The position numbers and the translations under genes are program-made. Positions 51,357-62,575 of a DNA stretch of 64,000 nucleotides are shown here, one piece after another. The stretch covers positions 856,286 through 920,285 of the forward strand of contig MPNW01000048.1 in assembly GCA_011800805.1 (NCBI GenBank), given 5' to 3'. Position 1 is the stretch's first letter, and the number at the start of each line of letters is the position of its first letter. The stretch comes from Hirudo medicinalis. Taxonomy: Eukaryota; Annelida; Clitellata; Hirudinida; Hirudinidae. The notes beneath the pieces were generated by a model. That model made no database searches and had not been told where the DNA came from. It saw nothing but the letters and a program-made list of their open reading frames with translations.

Positions 51357-53486
51357 ATGCAACATCTTTTTATTGAAATAGTTTTGCTGCAACTTCTATT
51401 AATATGCTTCCTATTGTTCTTGTTTTATGTCTGTCTGCTTTTTCTGCGATGTCTTACAAGAATGCTCGCCAAATATCAATTGCCAGAACTGAGAACTCCT
51501 TCGCAAAATGGGGTAAAGCCCATTGTTGTTGGATTTTTCCATCCATATTGCAATGCAGGAGGTGGTGGAGAAAGAGTTTTATGGTGTGCTATTCGAGCTC
51601 TTCAATCAAGGTGATTTATTTCATATCCAATTTGTTAATAACTAAGAATGGTGTACATTTTTAAAGGAATTTCTATTTCAGATATGACAACATCAGATGT
51701 GTAATTTATACAGGCGATACTGAAGTCACTCGAGAGGAAATCTTAAGAAAGGCCCAGGAGAGATTCAAAATCACTCTGCCCAGAACGGAGCCTCTCGACT
51801 TGACATTTATCCATCTTTTTAATAGAAAACTTGTTGAAGCATCAACCTTTCCCAGGCTCACTCTGCTGGGTCAGAGTCTTGGATCGATGCTGCTTGGCTT
51901 TGAAGCCATGCTTCGATTTATTCCTGATATCTACATTGATTCTATGGGTTATGCCTTTACATTCCCATTGTTCAAGTACTTGGCAGGATGTAAAGTGGCC
52001 TGTTATGTTCATTATCCTACCATAAGTTCTGACATGTTAGAAAGGGTTGGTTAAATGTTCTTGAAATAAATTTAGTTTATTGAAAAATAATATATTTCCA
52101 GGTGTCAAACAGAGTGGGTTCCCACAACAACGCACCTTACATATCTCAGAGCATCGTGTTGAGTAAAATAAAAATTTGGTATACCTATTTGTTAATAACT
52201 TTATGATATACATCATGTAATCAAATTAACTGACTTAACTTTGTGCTCAGGTATTACAAGATGTTTGCCATGATCTATGGCTTTGTGGGGAGATTTTCTG
52301 ATGTTGTTGCTGTGAATTCTACTTGGACTCTTGCTCATATTGTTGACATTTGGAGAATTCCAGCAATGGTTATCTATCCTCCATGCAATGTCGACGAATT
52401 CCTAAAACTTCCGATGCACGACATATCCAGCCCTTCAACAAAATACATTGTGTCTTTATCACAATTCAGGTCCATGCAAATGTCATTTAAATTGGGATGT
52501 TTTAAATCTAAGATTATATAAATATTATAATAAACTTCCGTCGATAATGCCTATTTCTTGCAACTTATTAATTCTTTGGAAACTGCTACAAACCTTCATT
52601 ATATTATCTTTTAATTTGTCAGGCCAGAAAAAAATCATCAACTTCAGCTGCATTCATTCAAGGCATTTCTGACTGGCTATCCTGGGATGACACAATACTC
52701 CAAATACAAACTTCTCTTTGTTGGAAGTTGCAGAAATGATGATGACATCTCGAGAGTCAACCTGCTCAAAGAATTGGTCAGAGAACTCGAACTGGAAGAA
52801 GATGTTGAGTTCAGACTCGACGTGACATTCGAAGAGCTGAAAAATATCCTTTCAGAGGCATCGGTCGGAATCCACACCATGTGGAATGAACACTTCGGTA
52901 TAGGTAAGGAAGGACTTTGTTTTAATATTAACAACATGTTCTGAGAACCAGTAAGCATCTATATAAGAAAACATGAAACAAAGTGCAGTTTCTATAAAAA
53001 TCAGCTGTGCAAAAAGTGCTTCAGGAATTGCCTAATCTAATTTATTTCTCACGTAAAGGATTACAAATATTCAGCATACTAAACTATGATTCATTTAAAC
53101 AATTTTGATTACGATGCAAAAAGAATTAGAATCACTCCTACAACAGGAATGTAATGAAAAATTTTATTGCTTTTGTTTTTGACATTTATTTCAAAATGAA
53201 TTTGAAATTTATAGGAATTGTGGAGTTTATGGCTGCTGGTTCGATGGTTCTGGCACACAATTCAGGAGGACCCAAATATGACATTGTCGTTGAATATCAA
53301 GGAGACAAGACTGGTTTCTTGGCCTCTGACGAAGATTCATATGCCAAATGCTTATCAGAAATATTCTCCATGCCTAATGAGCGATCAATGCAAATCAGAC
53401 GAAATGCTAGGTTATCTGTACAGAAATTCTCCGACTCACAATTTGAAAAAAATTTCTTAAACTTAATGCAGCCACTATTTAATTGA
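51357..53486 (+). CDS. ALG11: ALG11, GDP-Man:Man3GlcNAc2-PP-dolichol alpha-1,2-mannosyltransferase
   Basis: Six exons join in phase to 488 aa, against 492 in human: 51357-51610, 51682-52045, 52102-52178, 52251-52469, 52623-52903, 53215-53486. The N-terminus is a single hydrophobic anchor (about 6-33). The GT4 N-domain shows [20 protein letters not shown] and [20 protein letters not shown] with [13 protein letters not shown]. The C-domain shows [15 protein letters not shown] and [19 protein letters not shown]. The last segment holds the E-x7-E signature of retaining GT-B glycosyltransferases (E of NEHF to E of VEF). The enzyme adds the fourth and fifth mannoses to the lipid-linked oligosaccharide on the cytosolic face of the ER. 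All key motifs are intact. The start is the first ATG before the hydrophobic segment. Confidence 0.97.
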
Positions 53487-53569
53487 AATTAATGGCAAAG
53501 TTCCCATGTTCCCCTTCTGGTTGTAAACATGATTTTGCAGCCCTGATGATGTTCATTTTCTATGTAAAT

Positions 53570-53575
53570 AATAAA
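53570..53575 (+). terminator. Poly(A) signal of ALG11
   Basis: AATAAA 84 bases after the ALG11 stop and about 20 bases before the stop codon of the convergent RWDD2-like gene, so the two 3' UTRs probably overlap. Confidence 0.6.
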
Positions 53576-53593
53576 TTAACTCGAATGAGTAAA

Positions 53594-54502
53594 TCATTTC
53601 AAATCATCTGAAGTCAAGCTCCCAGAAACTCCAAAATAAATGTGAAAAATGTGTTGCAAATTGTTTTCTTGCAAGAATTTGAGAAGTGCTCCGGCATCCA
53701 AGTGTGTTTCATGACATCCAGGACTCTGGAAACCTTTTTCTTCAAATTTTGTAAACTTCCTTTCCTGTTTTGGGTCAAGAGAGAGGCATTCATGGTGCTT
53801 CAACATGATTTTCTTCCAACTCAGTGATCTGATTTCCTGCCAAAATGCATCCACATCTTTTTCTAAGCCTTCAATGCAGATAATTCCTGGCTTCCCAGGG
53901 CAGCTGAATCCTGTCAAATTCAACTTCTTTGCAGAGTCAATGATTGCCCTTCTCTTGACTTTGTTGTAGATGTGGTGAGAATAAATCCAGTATCTAAAAT
54001 ATTTATCTTCTTTTTTCACTTCATTTCCCTTTGGATATGCAGATAGTTGGTGGACATAGCTGTCGATGTTGTCGTTCATCCATTGGATGATTGCAAGTAC
54101 AGAAGGCTCTCCCACTGGAATGTTTTCTTTTACGAAGCATTTCACACTTGATGTAAGAGCAGCCACTGTCTTGTTTGTAAAGTCTCCTCTTATTAAGATA
54201 TCAGGCAACTCTTCTGGGTATTTGGAGGGTAGGTCGAACGTCAGATCCGCTGCACCCTGATGAAAGTAAATTATATGTTATCCGTTTAAACTCAATGCCA
54301 AATGTTGCAGGACCTTTTTCAACGAATCCAATTTTATTGAGTACCTCAGTCGCCTTCCAAAGGGAGCCGACTCAGAATTCTCATTCTCCACGAATTCTTT
54401 GAGATCCAGAAAAGTACAAAGATCGTCCATGTGAAACTCCTTTGGGTACATGCTCATAAGCATTTCTATTTCGTGTAATTTCTTGCTTTCGAGAGACTCC
54501 AT
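53594..54502 (-). CDS. RWDD2: RWDD2-like protein, RWD domain plus DUF1115
   Basis: Two exons, 54314-54502 and 53594-54256, joined in phase 0, give 283 aa, close to the usual size of RWDD2A/B (about 290-320). The first exon encodes the start of an RWD domain (LHEIEMLMSMYPKEF); the second continues it (LTFDLPSKYPEELPDI). The C-terminal part shows YWIYSHHIYNKVKRRAIIDSA, FSCPGKPGIICIEG and FWQEIRSLSWKKI, the hallmarks of DUF1115 in this family. The molecular role of RWDD2 proteins is unknown. RWD folds usually bind other proteins. The paralogue (2A or 2B) cannot be assigned. Confidence 0.9.
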
Positions 54503-54889
54503 TCCGCATTTCGGCCCAGCCCCAGTCTGTTGAGAAAATACGTAAAATGCTTAAAAGTTCAGCTTAGTTAAAACTGGAACATACACTTTTTAATATAATA
54601 ATAACTCGGGTAAATTAAAAAATATAAAGATTTGAGTATTTAGCTAATTATGTTGCAGGATCACACATCCCGCTTGAATTTCATTATAACCTGGACGCAG
54701 TAGACTTTGTCTCTCCAACCACACTTCGCGAACACCTTAATTTTTTTTTTTTCTTTTTTTTTTCATGTGCGCGCGAGCCATGCTACAGATGAGACACCCT
54801 GGCAATGACAGCCACCGACCGCGATCCGACGCGAACAAGAGCAAGATTGCACGGTGAACAACTCTAAGTAAACGTGTTTCGGCGTAAGT

Positions 54890-55850
54890 AACTTTTATAC
54901 ATTGACTGGCAAGTCTTCACCGTCACCTACATCAGGATCAGAATGCATCCTGCGTCAGGAGACCTACTACCTGATAAAGGAGTTTTCGGCATTCCTGCTC
55001 GTTTGAATAAACAGGTCAAAGCTGATCCATGCATTTTCAATATGACAGAGATTCCTAAGTTGAACCTGATTGGTAGATTGTCAGGTTAGGAATTGATGTT
55101 AATAGAATGCTGCTTGAACAAATTCATTGGTTGTTGCCAAGGGAGGAGGAAATTAAAAAAAAACTGTGGAAGCCTGTCTGGAATTCCAAGAATTGTTCAA
55201 ACCTGAGTTAGGATGTTCAAAAGATCCTAAATGATCCTAGAGATTCAATGCAAGTTCAAAACCTAGGGAAATGCCACATTCAAGTTAGTGCAGGCAGAGA
55301 GAACGAAAAGCAGACTTCAAGGAAGAGGTGCAAATTTACATCCGGTTCACTGTGTATCATTAAATACTTTGGCCCAAGTCAGGGTCGGCAGCCATACTGG
55401 GTGCCTGCCATCATCACCAAGATTCTAGGGCCCAGATTTTTTGAGCTACATTCTCTGCCCCGGGATTATTCATGGAAAATGTCACCTGGACCAAATATGA
55501 CCCAGGCATGGAATAGACCAGGACGGTGGTCCAAGAGATTTGCTTCCTGCTTATTCAAGGATGAATGCCACATCTACCGTCACCAGATACCTGACTCCTA
55601 CCACCAGAGAAGATTTGCCACAATTACTGCAGGAAACTTAGCTGATGGAAAGGTGTTGTGGCATGACTAACTTGTACACACTGACTGGGCGACACTTCAG
55701 TTCCGCTCGATTACGTTTTAGTTTACCGAGTAGTTCGACGGAGGTGCATATACTCTAGTGTGTTTTCGACTTCGATTAAGCGTTCAATAAACTTTGCGAG
55801 ACTAATACGCTTTATCTCTCAGCTTAAAACCATAACAAAAAGGAATTTAA
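54890..55850 (+). mobile_element. Internally deleted Gypsy-type LTR retrotransposon
   Basis: In order on the plus strand: IPKLNLIGR near 55050 (the protease-RT linker pattern with LLGR), ELFKPELGCSKD near 55185 (the start of Gypsy RT, with FxxELG), then directly the frame 55248-55670 with FGPSQGRQPYWVPAIITKIL and LGPRFFEL, the integrase C-terminal pattern W.PG.I....GP. The whole RT core, RNase H and integrase core are missing, and stops separate the pieces. 55690-55850 contains AATAAA at about 55787 and could be part of a 3' LTR, but I could not find a convincing matching 5' LTR. This is a dead element. Confidence 0.7.
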
Positions 55851-55959
55851 AACACAAGCAATAGTTTGTCATCAAACGTCTGTGACGGATGGCCTATCCA
55901 CCGCCAACATGAGTCGCCTAGGGCACTGGTGCGGTCATGGGCGTCATTCCTCCACCTCT

Positions 55960-56265
55960 CCGCCATAATTGCACAATTTCCGCACTGCCGGTAACACAGT
56001 CGCAAACGTACGGATCTCTGACGTTAATCATAATTCACCAAAGGCAATTTCATTGGATTTTCTATTCCAGAAGCTAATCTTAGGAGCGGATTTTCTGACC
56101 CAGTTCGTTCTATCGGTATATAATTCGACATCATTAGCAGTCATCAGATCACTCTCCAAGTCAATGCCCAAGCAAACATACCAGAACCGCATTATTCGAA
56201 ATGGTAGCCAAGGGCATGAAATAGCAATGGCCGGATACTCGATGGCAGAGTCATTCATCACATAA
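55960..56265 (+). mobile_element. Gypsy-type aspartic protease fragment
   Basis: The frame contains FQKLILGADFLTQFVLSVYN, the ILGADFL..F.L.V pattern found in the C-terminal half of retropepsins in many Gypsy elements. The catalytic DSG/DTG is not visible, and the flanking frames carry stops. It is separate in orientation and order from the element at 54890-55850, because protease sequence follows integrase here, so it is a second insertion or a rearranged piece. Confidence 0.6.
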
Positions 56266-56882
56266 TCGCCAGCAGCGTCCCCGTCATGCCATACTAGCTC
56301 AAGCTAAGCATCACAATCACAACTGTTTTGGTGTGTTTGCCACATTTTGCGAAAAAGGGCTCATCATTCAAAACCTAAATTTCCGTTGTCCAGCAGCCTA
56401 TGCTAACTATTGAGTCACCCTGGAATCCTCTCCATGCTGGTCTTAGTAATCTTTGACTGCTTCCCTTAGGTAAACTGACCCACCAAAGCACATTTGCATA
56501 TCTAAGAGCCATCAGGCTATCATCCAATATGAAGAGCTCTCTTTCCCTAGCCTTTTTTTATCCATAGCACCTAAGGCCTAGCATGATGCCCATTATATCC
56601 ATCCATCACTCTGCTAGACTGCCTGCATCCCCATGACAACAATAAATCCATTTGAAGCACATGATCTTCATCCCAACTACCATCTTCACTTCTAACCTAT
56701 TCCCACATAATAAGAAATCAAAATTCAGCCAAAACCCAAGTAAATCTATAATATCAATAGGTGAGGAAACGATATCAAGAAAAATAAGTATTTATAATTA
56801 CAGAAAAATAGTACCACATACGCAGAATAAAAGGAGTTCAGAACAATTTCAATTCAAACCCATACAAATCCAAATTATTTTA

Positions 56883-59235
56883 TCAGGAGTAAACATCAAG
56901 TTGTGCATTGGCTTTTGAACTTCCAACATTTGGAGTGTTTAATTCACAAAACATTTTAGAACCTTGATTTTTCTGCCCAGCAATGAGACAGTCAGAATTA
57001 GTATGATCCTCACACTCAGAGAATATTCTAGTGGAACAATGACCTTCATTGAAAGGGATTTCCTTATCAAGACATGGCTTATCAATGTTAAAGATCACAC
57101 CCAGATGACTTGCAAGGTCTTGAAGCCCATCAAATTGTTCCATGCAAAGTTTTCCCAGGTAGAAAAAATCCAGCAGCTTATTTATCAGAGATGATGGATA
57201 CCTGAAGCAAATGTTTCTTTAAAGATATCACTTTTTAGATAAAAACATAAACAGTGTTAGGAAAATTATAACTATGTAGAACTAACCATTTTATGAATAA
57301 ATATGCAGTAAAACCTGCTCACGGCAAAGAGTCCCTAAGGACATGTTTGCCCTATTTGCAGGTGTCTAAGCTAAACAGAAGTAAATAATGAACCAATATA
57401 AATTCGTCTTCATGGGACGAACAAACGTGAGCATTCATTTTGAAATTAACTACATTATAAGTATGCAACGATAGCTTATTTTATTGAGATTTGAAATTGT
57501 GGTTTATTCTTATCCAAATCCACCAGTCTCGCAGCTTGGCCGAGCCTTTAATGTATCATACGATAAAGCTGTTTCATTCAGGAAGTAAATAGTAGTGAAA
57601 TCACTTCCTAAGCTCCAAGATGAAAAACAGATTGACGGTCTTGTGAAATAAAAATTTAATTTTACATTCTCATTGTTGAGCTCGAAACATTTTATGCCGC
57701 TTAAAGTGGTCCTTATCCAAAAACTGCACATTCTTTGCTTGATTAGTGAGATTGTCATCCAAGCTCCTTTATTTGCTTTGTATGAAACTCTGTCTATATG
57801 GATCTCAGAAACAAATCAATTGCTTCGAACTTTTGCCTAGAGACTTTGCACCTCCTTATTCGTTGTCAGTCAAATTTGACAGGCACAATGTATATTAGGA
57901 TCACATTTAATTGAAATACAATCACTTCCTGATAAAATGATTAATATTTCTAGGATTTACCTAATAATTAGATGTTTGTTTGCAAATTTGTCTGCAGTAT
58001 GTTAAATACACTGTATTTATTACTACAAACACAAAGTATGTGATAAACTCCCAATCTTTCAGCAGTTCTAGGAAGTTAGTGTCATGTGTTCGAAAATCTA
58101 AAATTAAAAAACCTTGAAAGATCTATCAAGTTGGACTGATGTTTTTGAAATGGCTTCTGGTTGAGTGAAGAGAAGAGTTTTGGGCAAAACATGCCTAAAA
58201 TGACTCCGTGAGCATAGAGCGTTCCATCGGATGAATTAATGACTGTGTCGCAGAACAAACCCGATCTTCTGTACTCGCAAAGTCTCGTTGAAATTATCCT
58301 CAAGTGCATAGGATTAGACGGAAGATCGGAGAGGCAAATTTGTGCATCATCAGGATCTGAGAGGTTAATGTAGAGTCTACATGCACATATAAAATAAGTT
58401 TAACAAACAAAATAAAATTAACAAATTGAATAATCCTATTACTTTCATTTGGAAAAAAAATGTAATGGCAAATAAAATATTGAATCATTCACCCTGTAAA
58501 ATATTTGAAAGAGATTTTGTCTTCAAAGAATCCTGAGATTTAAATGATTTCGAGTTGAAGCCTTTCCTGACTGAGGTCACAGCTATGTGATTGTGCATTG
58601 TTGGATCACTCATCTGTTGTAATTACCACTGAGGCTAATATTATCAAGGATGAATAAAAGCTCTTATAAATATTTACTTTTATAACTTCCAAAAACTGAC
58701 AATCTTTAGTTAATCCAATTCTTACAATAAACTTGCATCCTTTGCTACTAGGACTGAAAATGTATATATGCTTTTCAATACTTGAATTAACATTTGAATA
58801 AGGAATGCAATCACCTTACAACTGATGCAGTGTCTTTGTTGCGCTTTTTGAAACTTTTACTGCCAAAAACACAGGAATAAGTGAGAGAGTAATAGATCAA
58901 GCACTCTGGAGCCTTCTCAATAATGATGGGGTTGACTCTAATGTGTGCAGACTTTAACTTTCTAGAATCGGATCTGAATAGCCGAACTTTCTTATCGTGG
59001 CAATAGTAATGAACTGCTTTTTGAAGTTGTTGGAAGGATGAATATTTTGCACCTAATTTCAATAAACCATTAATTTGTTCTCCGCGGGGCTCGTCATCAC
59101 CGGTTATCGACTTAAGCAAAATTAAGAAAGACCTTAGCAATTAATGAGTTAACTTAATCAAACAAGCAAAACAAAACGAACCCCGAAAAACTCTTCTTTT
59201 GTGGATAAAGAACCTCTAATCACTTCTTCAGCCAT
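56883..59235 (-). CDS. FAR1/ZSWIM-type N-terminal domain fused to a BTB domain
   Basis: Five minus-strand exons join in phase to 342 aa: 59182-59235, 58820-59110, 58493-58613, 58113-58356, 56883-57201. Residues about 25-115 (KYSSFQQLQKAVHYY, LFRSDSRKL, YSLTYSCVFGSKSFKKR) follow the pattern of the N-terminal domain of ZSWIM1/3 and FAR1-like, MULE transposase-derived proteins (FSSFEEL..A.., VQLY..DSR, YY.I.Y.CVHGG..FKSR). Residues about 171-280 form a BTB/POZ domain (CEYRRSGLFCDTVI, LYAHGVILGMFCPKLFSSL, LINKLLDFFYLGKL, EFDGLQDLASHL-like). The BTB is split by a long intron (57202-58112), and the phase 2 join restores the fold. No SWIM finger, Kelch or C2H2 finger follows; the protein ends in an 85-residue Cys-containing tail. 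BTB proteins recruit cullin-3 or repressors; the role here is unknown. The first ATG has a normal start context. Confidence 0.75.
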
Positions 59236-60062
59236 AAGTCCTCGCAAGAAACTTCGGATTTGTAACGAGAAAAAATAAGATTTCTTAAATATGGCCTATA
59301 CTTTAATTCTGTAGGCAAATTACTTAATTTATCACAAATACATCAACAATGTCGGGTAACAATCCTCAATTCAAGCGGCTACTAACCAACCCTAGTAGCG
59401 CAACCGTTAACCAAATCATTACATAGTAAATATTGTGAATTTGTCCTAACTAGGCGAAAAATATTCTTGCCGTAGTGTCAGTTGATTAATGTCATTAATA
59501 ATTTTCTTGTGATTTTACCTCGGTCTCGTAACTGACACTTAACTGTTAATCGAGAGGCATGACTACAATACTAGAACCTGTTTGAATTTGTTAGATTTGT
59601 ATTAGTTTATTGAGACATAACGTAAGGGGCCCGTGGCTGCTGTGCCTAGGGGCCCGAGCTTTCTGTCTGCGGCCCTGCAAGTTATTGTCAAGTAGATCTA
59701 CTTGCGGCGACCCGTTTGAGTGTGTTTGTTTGCCAGAATAATACTATTCAGGAAAAATTTAATCTTCCGAGTACAAATATTGATTGGCACGAAGAAATGT
59801 AAAAAGAACTGTGCGAAACAATTCCATGCAAATAAAGATGAGCCTTGGAATTTGGAATTACATTTTTTAAACTGGAGACGAACCAAAGAAATTGTCTCAC
59901 ACACAAAAAAAGAAGGAAAATCAATGGCTTTTAATGAAAACTAACCATAAGGGTGCATCATGGTTTGTGCGAAAATATTTTATGTGCGTTATAGAAATGC
60001 GATTGCTGACCAACTGACTGCAAAAGCCACTCACAGGCAGCGACCTTTGGTACCTAACTCCA

Positions 60063-60101
60063 TCCCTAATCCTACCCCTAGCCCTACCCTAACCCTAACA
60101 C
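60063..60101. repeat. Interstitial telomere-like tract (CCCTAA type)
   Basis: A short degenerate run: CCCTAATCCTACCCCTAGCC followed by CTACCCTAACCCTAACAC. It matches the animal TTAGGG telomere repeat in reverse, with substitutions. Confidence 0.75.
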
Positions 60102-61329
60102 TACGCCATGACCCTGGAAATCTATGTAGAACTGACGAAAGTCGCTGCTTGTGAGATGACTTTTTCCCGTTACTTCTCCAGCCACCTAGAAATACAGATG
60201 TGAAGGCACATTCATCACAAATATTTTTGCTTACAGATCAGTGAGAATTGCAGTTAGTTGGCAAAGAGAAATTATAGCAATAGCGAATGAAGAAAATGTA
60301 CAGAGTGGATTGATGAGGACTATTTAGAACTAAATGAAACAACAGTACCACCAGAGTAAAAAAAATCATGCTCTGCCCATTTATTCAATGAAAGAACATT
60401 TCTCATCGCTATGTGAGAATCAGGAACAATAAAACATTATATTACATTACTAACTCACTAAACATATCATTTTTACTTATAAATTTATTTGCATTTTTTG
60501 TTAATTTTGTTGATTAATAAAGACATTAATTTTAATTTTCTTATGCATTTTTTTGAAAAATAATATTTATTACTATATCTTTATTTTTGTGAAGAGGGGG
60601 GTTTAAAGCTTTGTGACATGTAAATGTAGTTATGTTGTTCATTTAGCGCTATATGCATAGAGTCAGAGGCGCTTTTTGTTAACCATCTATACAGCGCTCC
60701 TTCCCAAGGGCGCTTGCGGCAGTGCAGACTGGGTTTCGAAATTGACACATTACGACTGTTGCCAATACCGCCTTTTGCAGAAAAAAACGTAACCCATTCA
60801 GCCAACCTGCATATCTTATTAGTCTGGGCATATCTTATTAGCACTGTTGCCAGTGCTGGATTACCTGGAATACTTTCTAGATCTGGGTTTTTTTTTGCCT
60901 TCATCTGGTTGTCTGTATGTTTTTCTTTTGTTTTTGGTCCAAATCTGTTTTTTTTAGAAGAATAAAATAAAACATTCATCTGAGTGTTTGACGGATTGAA
61001 TGGTCTATTCCTTATGTACATGCATAAAATATTGAATTACAGTGGTCGTCATGTCTTTAAGAGCGTACTTCTTCGCATAACTTTCTTAAATATGAATTTT
61101 ATTAAATGTGAATTAACCTCAAATTTGGTTATAATTTAATAATCATAATTTAAATATAATAAGTTAAATTATATAAGGATATAATTTAAATATCGTTACG
61201 AAATCTTATAATAAAGTTAAAAAGCGATTTATTACATGTTTTAATGCAAATTGATATGCCATTTCGTTCACGATATCTTTAAGAGGGGTTTCACGTATTT
61301 GCATAATTAATATCAATGCCGTTAAAAAT

Positions 61330-62020
61330 TCCTACACCTCAAGAAAGAGGATAGTCAGCTGGAATGGGCAAAACATATGGATGATTATGGAGACTTTACG
61401 GAAGTCAGTAATTATTCTAGACGAAACAAAGTTTAACATCCATGATCTGATGGGTGCCACTGTTACTGGCATGATTTAGAGATGGAGTAAGAGGTTTATT
61501 GCAGTAGAAAATTCGGAAAGGTTCCGTGATGGTATGGTGAAGCTTTTCAGTATGCGATCAGACAGAATTAGCTTTTCTGAGAAAAAAACGGGCTTCCAAA
61601 GACTATATCAAGACCATCTTCAGTATTCTCACTCCCTTTGCTAAGATTCATCATGAAAATGACTTTGATTTCCATCAAGAGACACCTCAAAGGAGATGAT
61701 GGCATTTTTTTCCTGAATATGATGGAATGGGCTGCGTGTTCGGCGGACTTAAACCCTATATCCTATAGATAGATATACTTAGATGTATATAGTTTTGGGG
61801 ACTCTGATAAGACAGGGATACTACAATGTAAAACAATATTTAACTGTTAAGGAGTCGAAAGAGGCTATATGTCCTAATCATCTAACTATGCAACGGACGT
61901 TAATAAACAATTAAAGAGGCGATAATTGAGGCCTGAAAAATCTTGCTAAAAGAATACCTGGAACAATTGGTGGCATCAACGAAGTCAAGATGTATTGATA
62001 TAATAGAAAAGAAGAGACAG
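61330..62020 (+). pseudogene. Tc1/mariner-type transposase fossil
   Basis: Pieces in several frames follow the order of a Tc1 transposase: a W...MVMETLRK-like segment, IILDETKFNIH near 61415, a region equivalent to the glycine-rich middle, FHQETPQR (for FQQDNDPKHT) near 61670, EWAACSADLNPI (for WPAQSPDLNPIE) near 61725, and YLEQLVASTKSRC near 61960 close to the C-terminus. Many stops and shifts make it inactive. The N-terminal DNA-binding part is missing, and no terminal inverted repeats were found. Confidence 0.8.
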
Positions 62021-62330
62021 AGACACTTTATTTGAATAAATAACATGATTTGGAACCCTTATTATTGTCTTTCATTACAGGAAAACCACAGGTGGTGGTG
62101 GTGGATAATTAACTCCATAATTGATAATTATTAATGAAATAATGAAATTCCACTTCATTTCAGTGCAACTAGGCCGGACGCAATAATAAATAACTAAGGG
62201 GGCCGTTTGGTCAGAGTGAAATACTAGCTAGGTCGGTGTTTGCCGACTCTTGCTGTATATATTATATTGCCTTACAATGATTCTAAATATAACAATATAA
62301 ACGTAATTATAAAAATAAAATATTGATTAA

Positions 62331-62424
62331 TTTTTTATTTTCGGTTTTGGCCGAAAGCCAAAAGCATTCCGGCCGAAACAGAAACTGAGCCGAACGCCGA
62401 AACCGAAGCCGAAATTCAGCACTG
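62331..62424. repeat. CCGAAA-rich low-complexity tract, possible hAT terminus
   Basis: About ten CCGAAA/GCCGAA motifs. Read from the right end on the minus strand the tract starts CAGTGCTGAATTTCGGCTTC, and CAGTG is a typical first sequence of hAT-type terminal inverted repeats. The opposite terminus was not found. Confidence 0.5.
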
Positions 62425-62437
62425 ACGTCTCTACAAA

Positions 62438-62575
62438 TCAGATGATGGCAGTTGCTGTGCGCTTCTGTGACATGAAAACACAGGGGAGTAGTTGACTCAC
62501 TGTTAGACCTCGTTGAGGTGGAGGATGGGACTTGTCTCGCTTTGTTTACAGCTGCTAAGAAATATTAGTTGGCCA
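62438..62575 (+). pseudogene. hAT-type transposase fragment
   Basis: The segment encodes MMAVAVRFCDMKTQG and, after one frameshift, LLDLVEVEDGTCLALFTAAK. This fits the pattern MMAV.VRY....G...ERFL.LVEV.D.TG..L of the DUF4371/ZBED-type hAT transposases widespread in animals. It is a short broken fragment immediately beside the CCGAAA tract. Confidence 0.6.

Larger units (their letters stand above)
54503..56882. other. Interval between RWDD2 and the BTB gene, rich in retroelement debris
   Basis: 2.4 kb. 54503-54850 includes a T-rich run (54738-54766) and the presumed RWDD2 promoter. 54850-56280 holds Gypsy-type remnants (separate entries). 56280-56882 contains no recognisable coding sequence. 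Confidence 0.6.

Noticed and set aside
57510..57758. Minus-strand frame inside the BTB gene as an additional exon
   Set aside because: The BTB fold is completed by joining 58113-58356 directly to 56883-57201 in phase; inserting this piece would break the domain.
60581..61021. 146-codon minus-strand frame
   Set aside because: No domain, no splice partners, surrounded by transposon debris; composition gives no sign of selection.
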